Source: Dendrobium chrysotoxum (lineage: Eukaryota; Streptophyta; Magnoliopsida; Asparagales; Orchidaceae). From it: a stretch of 64,000 bases of DNA. The translations under genes and the position numbers were made by a program. Shown here piece after piece: positions 21,421 to 33,300 of the stretch (position 1 is the stretch's first letter; each line of letters begins with the position of its first letter). The DNA lies in the NCBI GenBank assembly GCA_019925795.1, contig CM034304.1, positions 15,430,720 through 15,494,719 of the forward strand. The letters are read 5' to 3'. The notes beneath the pieces were generated by a model. It saw nothing but the letters and a program-made list of their open reading frames with translations, ran no database searches and was not told the origin of the DNA.

Positions 21421-22440
21421 AAATAGAACCTGTTCAGCATCAGTCAGCTCTGTAATAAAGGCTTTAGCATAAAATTTCTACCAACTAGCTATATTATAAG
21501 CTTAAATGATAAAATTATTTTGCAGAAAAAAAGGATCAATAATGTTTACATGCAGGATCTAAATTGCTTTAAAGTTGATATTGCTCTTTGCTTAAAAAAA
21601 TTGCTGATGAATCATGACTGTGCATAGGAGATTATGTCATGCAAGTATGAATAGCTTTAAGAAGATCACCCAAAAAGACTTAATGAGAGGTGTCTCCAAA
21701 CTAGAGTTCACTAAGGACCACCTGTGTGATGCCTATTAGTTAGGAAAGTAAGTTAAATCCTCCTTCCACTCAATCAAAGACATTAACACTAGTAAACCCT
21801 TAGAAATTTTTCACATGAATCTCTTTAGACCTGTTAGTATTGTGAGCCTAAGAGAGAAAGTCTTTAGATATGTAATAGTTGATGATTACTCAAGGTTTAC
21901 TTGTGTTAGATTTTTATCTCATAAAAGTGAATCATTTGAGAAGTTTAGATCTTTTTTCATTTTGATTTAGAGGAAACTAGGTTATGAGATCTTAACCATT
22001 CATAGTGACAATAGAGAAGAATTTAAGAATGAAAAATTTAATCTTTCTATAAGAAGTAAGGGATAGATCACAATTATTCAGCTCCTAGAACCCCTTAGTA
22101 GAATGGGGTAGCTAAAAGGAAGAACAGGACCCTGGTAGAAGCTGCTAGAGTCATGTTAACTGAATACTCACTTCCTAAATACTTTTAGGTAGAAGTAGTG
22201 AATACATCCTGTTATGTTCTAAATAGGATAAATCTTAGATCTAAGATGAACATGACACCCTATGAAATTCTTAAGGGAAAGGCACCCAACCTCCCTCGCC
22301 TTTGTGTCTTTGGATGTAAAGTGTTTATTTTAAATAATGGAAAGTCTCAACTAGAGAAGTTTGATCCAAAATCTGATGAAGGAGTGTTCCTAGGTTACTC
22401 AAGTGTTAGGAAATCCTATAGTCTTTAATAAAAGAACACT
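21421..22440 (+). pseudogene. SIRE-like integrase
   Basis: NLFSISQLCNKGFSIKFL (21430) and KRINNVYMQDLN lead to the core: FRYVIVDDYSRFTCVRFLS (21861-21917, first Asp), EILTIHSDNREEF (second Asp, about 22000) and a degraded E-region (KGRTGPW, 22115-22135). The C-terminal part NTSCYVLNRINLRSKMNMTP, FGCKVFILNNG and DEGVFLGYSSVRKSYS is nearly intact to 22425. Stops occur in the core. Confidence 0.9.
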
Positions 22441-22739
22441 AGTAGTTAAGGAGACCACCCATATTGTATTTGATGAATCTGATAATTCTGGAGGGTCTAG
22501 GGTAGAAGAAGAAGAGATTGTAGAAGTCACCCAAGGATAAGAATCTACAAATATGGAGGAAAGGGTAGAACCTGAAATCACTTTGCCTAGAGAATGGAGA
22601 TATTTTTCAAGTCATCCTAAAGAACTAATCTTAGGAGAACCATTTGAAGGTGTTAGAATTAGGCATGGACTTAGAAAAGAAGTAAACCACTCTGCCTTCA
22701 TTTCAATGATCAAACCCACCAACTTAAATCAAACCTTAT

Positions 22740-23530
22740 CAGATGAAATTTGGATCCTAGCCATGTAGGAAGAATCGAATCAATTTATTAGAAATGATGT
22801 TTGGGAGCTAGTTGGAAGACCTAAGGACTAGAGTGTGGTTGGAACTAAATGGGTTTTCAAAAATAAAATGAATAACTTTGGTGTAATGGTGAGGAATAAG
22901 GCAAGATTGGTGGCTAAAGGGTATAATCAGGTAGAAGGGATTGACTTTGAGGAGACTTTTGCCTCTGTAGCTAGATTAGAAGCCATTAGGGTGCTACTAA
23001 CGTTTGCCTATTTTAAGGGATTCAAACTATTTCAAATAGATGTTAAGAGTGCCTTTCTGAATAAGGTGATAAAAGAAGATATATTTGTTGAACAACCCGA
23101 GGCTTTAAAAATTCACAATTTTCTAATCATGCGTTCAATTAAAAAAGGCTTTATATGGACTAAAATGAGCACCCAGGGCATGGTATGAAAGACTTAACAC
23201 ATTTTTGCTAGAAAGAACCTTTGTTAAGGGGAGCATAGACACCACCCTATTTCTAAAAAAGATAGGAGATGAATTACGAATTGTCCAAATCTATATTTAT
23301 GATATTCTGTTTAGATCTTCTGATAAAAAACTATGTGATGAATTTTCAAAAAAGATGAGTAAAGAATTTGAGATGAGTATGATGGGAGAACTGACTTACT
23401 TTCTTGGATTTAGCATAAGGCAGAAGGATGATGGAAGTTTCCTTAACTAGTCAAAATATATTAAAGACATCCTTAAGAAATATGAGATGGATAAAGGCAA
23501 GCCAATCAACACTCCTATGAGTTCTACTGT
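22740..23530 (+). pseudogene. SIRE-like reverse transcriptase
   Basis: GTKWVFKNKMNNFG, RLVAKGYNQVEGIDFEETFA and LFQIDVKSAFLN (first catalytic Asp, near 23041) are well kept. After a frameshift near 23150 come SIDTTLFLKK and VQIYIYDILFRSSD, where the YVDD box has lost its first Asp. Then comes MMGELTYFLGFSIRQKDDG to a stop at 23448. The lost catalytic residue shows it is inactive. Confidence 0.92.
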
Positions 23531-24243
23531 TTAGTTAGATCAGGATTCAAATGGAAAATCTGTTGATCAAAAGAAATATAAAAGAATAATTGGATCACTT
23601 CTTTACTTGACTGCTAGCATACCTAATATTATATTTAGTGTTTGTCTCTATACTAGATTTCAGGTTGATCTAAAGGAGTCCCACCTGACTGTTGTTAAGA
23701 GAATCCTTAGATATCTCTTAGGGACCCAAGACTTAAGAATTTGGTATCCTAGGAATAGCACCACTTTTAAAATCATAAGATATTCTGATTCAGATTTTAC
23801 AGGATGCTGAATTGATAGAGAAAGCACTTCTGAGATATGCCAATTCATAAGACAATCCTTAGTCTCATGGTCTAGTAGAAAATAGAACTCTATTGTATTT
23901 TCTACTGCTGAAGCTGAATATATTACCTTAGGAAGTTGTGTGGCCCAAGTCCTTTAGTAAAAGTAATAAATTCTAGATTTAGGACTTCCTATAGGCATAA
24001 TTCCAGTCCTATGTGATAACACTAGTGCCATCTTCATTTCAAAGAACCCAATCTAACACTCCAAGACCAAACACATAAATAACAGACATCACTTCATTAG
24101 GGACTATGTTACCAAAGGAGACATATAGCTACACTATGTAGCCAGTGAAAACTAACTTGCAGATATCTTCACAAAATTATTAACCTTTGAAACCTTTAGT
24201 ACCTTAAGAACCAGATTATGTGTGATAAATATTTATGCTTGAA
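23531..24243 (+). pseudogene. SIRE-like RNase H
   Basis: KYKRIIGSLLYLTASIPNII (23574) links RT to RNase H. Then come RILRYLLGTQDLRIWYPRNS, YSDSDFTGC, SLVSWSSRK, STAEAEYITLGSC, LCDNTSAIFISKNP, KTKHINNRHHFIRDYV and LADIFTKLLTFETF to the stop at 24241-24243. Several in-frame TAG/TGA codons break it. Confidence 0.92.
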
Positions 24244-25434
24244 AATGATGCTTTCTGTTTATATTTTTGTTCTTTATGTTTTGGTTGATTTGTTTGTTTA
24301 TTTCTTTTTTTATGTATTTTTAATTTATATATTTGATTTCCTTTTTTTTGAATTGGATCACTGCTCACTTCTGTTGATGAACTTGCTTTTTAAATGAGAT
24401 TTTTCCTTGTTTTTGGTTTAGAAGCCTATAAATAGTGATTGACTCCTCTAAAATAGTTAAAGAAAGAAACATTGATGATTGGTTCTCTTCCTCTAACTCC
24501 TTTAATGGTATAGTTTTCTTTTTGAATCAAAATCTATTTTAAAATTAAAAAGTTAGACTTTGAAATAGAGATCTATTTTATCTTCCTACAGTAATCTGTC
24601 TCATATGAATAGTATTCCAAATCATTGAATCACTTTCATATTTTCTAAATCAGGTGGTTATATTTATCATATGGGTAAGATTCTATTTTATGGTTTACTT
24701 TTCCTTTTCTAAGAGAGTGAGTTTTTTATCTCTTATATCTAGAAGATAATCTCACAACTGAGAGTCTTTCCAAGTTATAAAAGGAAGCAAGCTCGCAAAA
24801 GAAATGAAAAGAGACACAAAATGAGCCTAACACTAAAAAGATGCGTAATGTTCGCCAACTAATTACAAGATACACAAAGTATATCAAAAATTAAAAGATG
24901 CGTAAAGTGTGCCAAATAATTGAAAAAGAGGCACAGAATGAGCCCACAAAAAAATAAGATTCCTTCCCTTTCAAACCTTTAAAAATCTTAGAAGAATCCA
25001 TATGCCACTTAATATCTTCAAACACTTTAGATTGAAAACCATGATTCCTAACTCTTTACTTTGCAAATACTATTTTATCAAATATTTTTCTAGAAAGGAG
25101 TTTAAAAGGATCACTTTTCTTATATAATTTCTTATTTCTGAATTAGATTTTTGTTTAAAAGAAATTTTAACATGTAAGGTGTACGAGGTAGGGTTTACAT
25201 AATTAATTTTCTAACTTTTTCTAGATTTCAGTATGTCATTTCATTCTTATTGGTTTTTAAGTCTAAAAATCAAGGGAAATTTGTCATTAACTTGAGATTG
25301 ATTGATTCAAAAAAAAATTTTGATTTTGATTTGTCTGGTTTTATTTATTTCTTTGTATTTTTATGATTTTATTTCTGTGTTAAAATTCTCTTGATCATCA
25401 CTTTCCATTCCTGATTTTTTCTAGTTTTTCTCAC
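24244..25434 (+). other. 3' internal region of the SIRE-like element, no gene seen
   Basis: A/T-rich DNA between RNase H and the third ORF. Two partly repeated stretches, GATGCGTAATGTTCGCCAA (24840) and GATGCGTAAAGTGTGCCAAA (24898), lie about 58 bases apart. I see no protein motif in any frame. Confidence 0.5.
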
Positions 25435-25840
25435 ATCATCTAGGACGATCCAAATCATCCTTTACGATCTAAACAAGGATATATCTCATAGATCATAGCA
25501 GATCCAACGGTTGATACACACTAATTATTAATAATCGTCCTGTATGATTCGTACATCAAACTAGATGATCCATGTGGCAGAACTCGCTGGATGATTTGAA
25601 TGTTGTTAGGCCGATCCATTATTACTCATCATCTTGGATGATCCGCCTGTTCATCCTGGATGATATATCGAGTCAATAATCATCCTGCTGATTCCTCAGG
25701 GACATCATCCTGTGTCTAATCATCCTGGATGATATCTGATCATCCTCGACATAAGACTAACTTTTTTTATCGATCTTTTGGACGACATTATTGCACCTGA
25801 TCGTCTTGGAGGACATCACGATCGTCTTGGATGATCTTCT
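25435..25840. promoter_or_regulatory. Internal palindrome cluster before the third ORF
   Basis: ATCATCCTGGATGAT (25719-25733), ATCATCTTGGATGAT (25628-25642), TTCATCCTGGATGAT (25650-25664) and several half-sites stand before a TATA-like TATTTAAATA (25847-25856) and the ATG at 25936. The same 15-mer occurs in the 3' LTR at 27310-27324. The layout of palindromes, TATA box and leader copies that of the LTR and suggests an internal promoter for the third ORF. Confidence 0.65.
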
Positions 25841-25935
25841 CAATTTTATTTAAATAAGACAAACTCTTTGAAATCTACACACCATCGAAACCTTCTCAAT
25901 CTTCAACTAAGTCTCTTGAGCCCTTCCTTCTCCAA

Positions 25936-26495
25936 ATGGCTGGGGGTAAATAATCTCGGGCACTAGTTGGGTGTTCCTCTCGAAGAAATATCAACCCTCA
26001 TTATACTATGGCTCATATTGATTTCAATACTACTGACCTTCTCATTCGCTATATTGAAAATCTGACTATCATTAGAGATCCCCGTCATAAGAGACAGATC
26101 AATTTAGTGTTAGGACACATCATTACATGTCTTAGAATCCAAGTATAATTTTCAATATGCTGTGCCACCAGATCACTTTCCATGTTCTATTCTAATAGCT
26201 CTTTCCATGTTCTTCAAAGTGCCACTCGTCACAAAATCGCTATCGTGACTATGAGCCTAAAGAATAGGAGGGAGGTCCAGTACCAATGCCAGCACCTGAA
26301 TTGATACACCAACAAACTCAGTATGATGCACTGATTCAAAAGTTTGACCAGTGGGAAGCAAGTTTTAACTCCTACGCCACCCAACAATAGCTGCAACATG
26401 ACCAGGATATGGCCTGGTTTGGGGAGCAGTTTGCCTCTCTTTCTCGATACTTTCAGCCACCACCACCTCCACTTGATCAGAGTTCTTCTTTCTAG
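25936..26495 (+). pseudogene. Third ORF of the SIRE-like element, function unknown
   Basis: ATG at 25936 (MAGGK, then a stop where Gln could be), continuing in frame with SRALVGCSSRRNINPHYTMA and TDLLIRYIENLTIIRDPRHK. After a shift the end reads QYDALIQKFDQWEASFNSYA and QDMAWFGEQFASLSRYFQPP to the stop at 26493. SIRE elements carry an extra ORF here. I see no transmembrane envelope-like segment and no motif I can name. It ends in a Gln/Trp-containing helix-like stretch and prolines. Confidence 0.55.
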
Positions 26496-26594
26496 TCTGT
26501 CAGTATTATTTTTATTTCTGTGTGTGTACTAGACTTTGGTTCTATACTTTCTTATATTTTTAATGTTTTTCTTTCTTTTCCCTATTTGTGATGT

Positions 26595-26606
26595 CAAAAG
26601 GGGGAG
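26595..26606 (+). other. Upstream polypurine-like tract
   Basis: CAAAAGGGGGAG, 174 bases before the tract used by the LTR. It looks like a second or former polypurine tract. Confidence 0.55.
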
Positions 26607-26768
26607 TAGTATGTTGGTTGCGCAGATTATCATTTGCTTGGGTTTTAGTGAAACTTATTTTGTTCTATTTATGTTCTTCTTTTTATGTCTTATTGAAAAA
26701 AAAGAGAAAGAACAAAAATAAAAATTCTTCTGGCTTTAAAATTTTTTACAGTAATGTTTACCATCATC

Positions 26769-26778
26769 AAAAAGGGGG
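26769..26778 (+). other. Polypurine tract of the SIRE-like element
   Basis: AAAAAGGGGG, preceded by CATCATC as in other SIRE elements, stands three bases before the LTR start TGCTGTAAATC. Confidence 0.8.
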
Positions 26779-26781
26779 TAT

Positions 26782-27589
26782 TGCTGTAAATCTAGGCCCA
26801 AATACAATAATTTTGATGATAATAAATATTACTATTTCTTTACTTTTTTTATTATTGGATATATGCTTTTATTTGCCTTACTAACCTGTCAGGTCCACAG
26901 GTTCACTTGGAATATCAATCAGCTTAAGATTAGGTAGACTAGGACTGAGTCAATCTATAATTTCTATTCCAATGCATATTTTACCTTTTGTTGAGTTAAA
27001 TATAATATGATAGATCCTGAAGCTAAGTAACCTTGCACACATACACTCAGGGGGAGAAATTTTGTGAGTTAGAGATTTTTCTGATTTTTGATCATATCAT
27101 ACAGGACGATTCTAAATCATCCTAGATGATCAGTCAAAAATAAAAACCCTAATTAGGGCATCCCTGATTATAAAGTTACTTAATTAATCATCCTAGATGA
27201 TTTGGATCATACAGGATGATCAGAATAAATTGGAGCAAACAGCCGCCAATCATAATTTAGGTAATATTTCATAATTCAAAATTTGTTCTAATCATACAGG
27301 ATAATCCATATCATCCTGGATGATTTATAACAATCATGCCTAAAATAATCCCTTGATTAGTGGATTAATTATAGTTAAATTGATTGATCAAATCATAGAA
27401 GATGATCGAAAACCATCATCTTGGATGATCTAAGCACTGCATGGTATGATAATTAATTGCCACCTATCATACTTGATGAAAACATTAACTTTTCAACTAA
27501 TCATCCTAGATAATACCTCTACATCATACTGGCACAAACCGTGTACTGCATGGGATGATAATTAATCACCAGCCATCATACTGGATGAT
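26782..27589 (+). mobile_element. SIRE-like 3' LTR, first part
   Basis: It starts TGCTGTAAATCTAGGCCC and shares with the solo LTR the opening GATGATAA, the AAGATTAGGTAGA motif (26927-26939 here, 15441 there) and the palindrome cluster. It is cut at 27589 by the Tat-family LTR and resumes at 35767. Confidence 0.85.
27095..27589. promoter_or_regulatory. Palindrome cluster in the SIRE-like 3' LTR
   Basis: Repeated ATCATCC(T/A)GGATGAT-type sites and half-sites: 27310-27324 is perfect, with others near 27100, 27130, 27190, 27210, 27415, 27505 and 27575. They continue after the insertion (35790-35935) with TCGTACAGGATGAT mixtures, intermediate between this and the GTAC-centred form of the solo LTR. 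Confidence 0.7.
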
Positions 27590-28570
27590 TGTTGACCTCC
27601 TTTTAGGCACCAGTCACTTGCACGGCCATTTCGTAGCTCGATACACGTGTATTTATGTTGTACTGCTGCGTTGATAAGGGATCCCTTCGTGTATTTTATC
27701 TTAATTTGTCACCGTCTTTAAGAATTTGTTTCTTTTGATCACATAATACCATTTATTATGTTTTGAAATATATGTGATCGGGTCGGCGCCGATTTGATGT
27801 AAATTTTACGTGCATTTGAGCATTTATCGCACACATTTGTTTCATGCTTAATATCTTTTGACCGAGGCATCGTTTTGCAAAAATGGACTGCTTGAGTGCT
27901 TCTGGATCGTCAAGCTCTTTCAAATGAGCCCATCCATGCCTTGATCGAGTTTTGTTTGAGTTGTGTCGAGTATATTAGACATTTTACTATTTAACTCTTA
28001 TTTAAACATCATTTGAATATTATTTAAATAATAATTCAAATATTATTTGATTAATCATACTAGCATTATTTTAATGATTATTTAAATCTTAATTAAATCA
28101 TAATTTAAAATCAACATTTAAATATTACTCAAATTATTATTTAAATATTATTTAAATCTTATTGTTTAAGATATGATTCTCTTATTTATATAAGACTAGA
28201 AGAAAATGAATGTATTGACTAACTAAAATCGGGCTTAATTCAAGTTAAAATTTAACCTAAAATTAACCCAAATCAACTCAAAAATTAATTTCAATATACT
28301 TTCTATCAATTAAAATGATTTTTATATATGGAAATGGAATCAGATGGCTAAAATAAAAAGCAATAGCTGATTGCTCATTTTTCTAAAATTTTCTACTATA
28401 TAGCTGGTATGGCAGTCCTAAGGAAGAAAGCTTTAATATCAGCCCTTTGATGGAGGGCGTGATAGACATTTTTGATGCCTCAAAGCCTGCAACCTGGACC
28501 AGTTCACAGGGACGGACATCCTAGCTTATTCACATGCCTCCAGAACTTACACCAAGAAGGGTATTTGGCA

Positions 28571-29110
28571 CTAGTTTCCGGACTCGGCTAGCGGATGGTC
28601 GCAACCGTCCTCCTTCTCTCGCTTCTTCGGTTCGTAAATCCCAGAGCTGAAGAGGACTTCTCGACCAGTTCTGATTAGAGAGCCCCAGACGAAGACCAGG
28701 GGGGACTCCTCTCTCGCTTGGACCATTGGCAACTGCTCTCCCTCTCTGATTCTCTCTCTAGCTCTCGGTTCGCAGAAGCAAGGAGGCCGAGACCCCCTCT
28801 CGCTCTCCCGTTTAGTAAGACAGGAGGCAGAGCTCCCTCTCCTTTCGGGTCTCTCCCCTGTTCCCGAGACACCTGAAGGTCTCTCCTTCTCACACAAAGG
28901 CCGAAGCCTCCAGCTCTCTGCTTGTGAACTCCAGGAACACCAGACGCCGAAGCCTCTCTAATGTTGCCCAGCTTTAGAGGAAAACTCCTCCCTTTGGCAA
29001 AGTAATTCCTTCTCCTATTTTTTTCTTCTTCCTCTTCTACTTTGTTCTCTTTTTCTTCCTCAATATTCTCTTCTTCTTCTCTCTGTTCCTCTTCTTCCCT
29101 TTCTTTTTTT
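28571..29110 (+). other. Pyrimidine-rich stretch in the Tat-family LTR
   Basis: CTCTCTC- and TCTTCTTC-rich sequence of about 540 bp, GC-richer than its surroundings. Its reverse strand has an open frame of 108 codons, but the product is Arg/Glu/Ser-rich low complexity and no gene is called. It may be the transcribed leader near the LTR's start site. Confidence 0.5.
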
Positions 29111-32100
29111 TTTTAAATAATCATGGTTAAATGATTAACTTATTTGTATAAAGTTCATTCTTTCATGTTATGGGTGATATCCTAAAGATTTCTTGGATAG
29201 AACATGCTTCATTTTTCTTTACAGGCTAGAAGATTTTGTGAAATATATACCAATGTTTATGTTGTTTGAGATCATATTCTCACTGTAGAGATTTACATCT
29301 ATTAATGACTTATATCATGCATATGTAGTTTAAAATCTTATGTATACATGGGAAGGAATCATTGCATTCTATTCCAAGAGGCATACAAGGTGTTTGTGTA
29401 AATGCCCCTTTAAGAAATAATGTAAATATATATATGGAGCAAACCCATTCATAGTTAAAAGCTAAAATTTGCTCTTGATCTTTTTGACAAAAAAAAAGGC
29501 TAAGGTTATTTATAGTTTCCGTATGCCCATTGAATGAATGCTTTAACTTTTTTTCTATAGTAATATATATATATATATATTGTAATGATTAAACTATGTT
29601 TTAAGAAGATATACTAATACTATAATGATATTTAATAAGGGTTGCTATCAAGAACAACACCTTGTGCAAATGATTATAAAGTATATGTTAATCCTTCACT
29701 CTGTAAATCATATGTTTGCGTACTCGTTTAAAGGTCTTAGCAAAAGTTAGATAGTCCTTCTCGGATTCCGAGGCATTTCATAAACTTGTTAGTGTGAAGG
29801 TTATAAACATGTTTAAATCGTATGGATCACTGTGGCATGCAACTAGTTCGCAGATATGTTGAAAGGTGATGAGTGTTTGATAGAAGTTACCCTTCTTTTT
29901 GTATTTCGTTAGCATTGGATACACAAGTATTGAATTTAAAAGATAAATAGAGATTGTCGTTGGAGAAACATTCTTGCCGTCGATGAGGGGGTTTTTTTTT
30001 TAAAGTTTGTTATTGATACTGATGAAATTTATGGGGAATATTTTGTTCATCATTATAGAAATGTATATAAGAAAAATGTTTGAATCTCGAAGCTCGCAAT
30101 CGTTTGACAAATTTGTTAGATATAATAGGGTTTCCAATAGCATTCTCACCCTCTTTCTTATATGCATGCGTAATAATGATTTGCCTAAATGATAGATTTC
30201 ATGCCAAGCTTAACGTCATGCATGCTTACGATATATTGTTTGGTGGTAGATGGCCAATTAGTGTTATATCGGTTGTAGGAAAGAAATGTTCAAATGATAG
30301 CTAATGCATATTGAACATGACTTTTGGGAAGATGCAAATCGTCAATAAAAATATATATACATAAATGTGTTACATTGATTCATTCTCTGAGATTGTATTT
30401 GCTAGTAAATATTCATATGCTCATTGGAAATTTTCTAAGTAATACCTTGGATTGCAAAGCATGCCTCTTTGTGTTATGGGATGCATGTCCCTTTCCTTAT
30501 AACCTCAACAATGTGAGTATGAGCATTGAATCTGGATGCTTTGTAAGACTTACATTTAAGATCGTGTTCCAATATCTAATAAATTTTGGCAACATTAGAA
30601 AGGTTGTAAGTGTATGAAAATTTCGACACTATGCATGTTCCCATGTTATTCATTGAAGATACTATATTTGTAAATTCAATAAAATTTGGAGATCTTGTTG
30701 ATAAAATATGATAAAGCGTTTATATATTTATATTCATCTCAATCAAATATTGAATAAATATATATATATACTTTCTTACATATGCGTTTGAGCTACTTTA
30801 AACTATATTCCTTTTAATCTTTTTTTTCAAGAGGTCTCTTGAATTTGAACAAGTGAGCGTAGTAAAGTTTTTGTGGGTGTAAGTTGAATTTGGTATACAT
30901 ATATTTACCTTGAATTATATTTCATCGCTTATGTCTTTATCTCGACGTTCATTCGCACACTCTACTTATCTCTCTTGTATCATGTCATATTTTTGTTTCG
31001 ATAATCGTTAATGTCCGTCGTTGATATTGCTTGCAAGCATGGACTCAATGTAGGGATATTTTGTTTATGATGCGCATATATTCAATATCATGTAAATGTA
31101 AATATTTGTAGCCATGTCACATAACTCTACTAGCTTTGTGTCTTTACATCACTTTTATATATTGAATAAGGAAATTTGTATGCTAATTAACGCATAAACT
31201 ACCCATATATGAATATTTTTACTAATGATAATCTTTTTTATATGAAATCGAACCATGTGTTTGTTAACTATTTATCATGTTAAATCTCACCATACATGCC
31301 ATATTAACTCTCCCTTATAAGATTGGATTTTAAGGTTATGTGAAAACCTAATATCCAGACGGAACTAGTAAATTAAGTGATTAGTTGCTATTGTATGTTT
31401 GAGACCACGTGGTATAAAGACAAACACATGTGTTAGTAGACCTTTATGTATTTCATGTCTAGCTTGTTCCTTTGTTAGCTCTCTCCAAGTATCTTAGTAA
31501 ACACTTATATGTTTTACATATGATCTTTTTCTTCATATATTCTACAACAATGAATTTCTATATTGCCGGGTTCTCAAATGGTTCATATATAGTTATCTTT
31601 CATATTTCATGTTAGAAAACTCTTTTAAAGTTTTATGTTCTATAATGATATGTATGTGTTGGATAAATGTAAATGCTAGATTGCTTATTCTCTGAATTCT
31701 TATTTATTTACATTTCCTTTTTGAATAGCCTCTACGCTCACCCATATATTTCTCTTTTTGTGTTGTCTTGCGAGGTACATTAGGCCTTGCATAAGCATTG
31801 GTCGTTGGGTTGTTTGCATGGGAGCTTCTAAGTGGGCACGCCTGGGTCAGGTATACCTTGATAGTCCTGTAGAGACCTCCAAATGTATGCCGAATCAAAA
31901 ACACTTAAGCATACTTTGTGGACCGCTCTTTTACTTTTTCACCCGAATTTACTTATTAGGATGTTTAGTTAGCCGGCCATAGGTTAGCCCACTAACGAAG
32001 TTTTGGCCTTGTGGGCAAAAGCTTTCCCTCTTGCCATGAAACCTAGAGACCCTTAGGGTCATTTTAGGCCTGTAGTGTAGGCCACCTTTTGTGCCATTTA

Positions 32101-32564
32101 CATCGCTTTTCCCACACGAAGTGGGCACCACTAGGATGATTTTCTTCGGGTTTTAAAATATTTAAATAACTATAAAAATTATTTCTTAATGATTTTTGGG
32201 CCTCCAAATATGTCTTTCACAAGCATAATAAGAAAAATGTACAAAAATGAAATAAAATACGGACTCTAGTATGTTAGGTAGTTTGTCCTATTAGTTTTAT
32301 GATTATGATGTCTTTTGATTATTACTATGTTTATTAGCATGTTTAGCTATTGTTCAAACCTAATGTAGAACCTATGTCATTATGTCCATTTGCTCCGAAC
32401 AACATAACGAATTTGTATAAAATCATAAAACCAATTGATGAACTATATGATTAATGAACTTTTAAATTCTCTTAAAATTTGTATGGAACCAATCTTAATG
32501 AGAATCATCCACTAAAATCTATTAAGCAACAAATATAAACTTAATAACAAAGGTGATTACTTGG

Positions 32565-33300
32565 TAACCCGGGCCTACGAGGCTATTAACTTAGCCCCGA
32601 GGGTGAAATAAACCTCATGGCCCTGGTTTAACAAGGGTAGTCATTATATAACATAACTAACTAGTAATAAACTACCAACGAATTAAATCTTACAACTTAT
32701 ATCCTAATTAATTCGAAAGTATAAGAAATGCATATCAAACCTAAACATTAAATATTAAAAGTGACTAATAATGTGTAACAAACATACAAATCTCTAATTG
32801 AATTTATAAATCTATACAACTTTTTTTTAATCAATCCAAAACTCCTAAAATCCTTTAATTAACCTATAACCCCTAAAACTCTCCTAATCAACCTTTAACT
32901 TTAACAATTATTGACTAAGTGAAGTTTTAAAACATATGAAACACACTTCTTATCAAATTATAGTTTAACCATAAATAATAACCTGCATTAATTAAGGTAT
33001 AACTAAATTAAAATTATTAAAACCCTCCCAACCAACTCTCTAATGTTTAATAAAATATCAAGACACTAATATTTGAACTTCAACTAAAGTCTCCTAATTA
33101 CAAACAAACCAAAATTGAACTTGTTGAAGGAGCAAATGAACTTCGAGTCATACCTTTGTGCTTTAACCTATATTGAATTTATGTACGTCTTTATATGCTC
33201 TCCTTTAATATGCATGAGGTATATAGGATGGACTACTTTGAGCTGCAGGGCTAAGTGTCCTAAAGAGGCCAGGTCCTCGAGCCTGATGGCACAACGCCAC
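32565..33300 (+). repeat. Family-conserved GC islands in the Tat LTR
   Basis: Two short GC-richer islands, GGGCCTACGAGGCTATTA (32571) and GGATGGACTACTTTGAGCTG followed by CCTCGAGCCTGATGGCACAA (33225-33300). They have counterparts on the opposite strand at 46830-46900 and 46990-47070, showing that both places belong to one LTR family. Confidence 0.7.

Noticed and set aside
26536..26884. Hydrophobic Phe/Leu-rich frames resembling a transmembrane envelope segment
   Set aside because: T-rich DNA between the third ORF and the LTR gives Phe/Leu by composition; the frames cross the polypurine tract into the LTR, and no envelope-like protein precedes them.
28571..28897. Minus-strand open frame of 108 codons
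   Set aside because: Arg/Glu/Ser-rich low-complexity product from the reverse of a CT-rich stretch in an LTR; a second overlapping frame is open for the same compositional reason.
31704..32131. Overlapping short open frames on both strands
   Set aside because: All lie in the Tat-family solo LTR, with conflicting strands and no motif.
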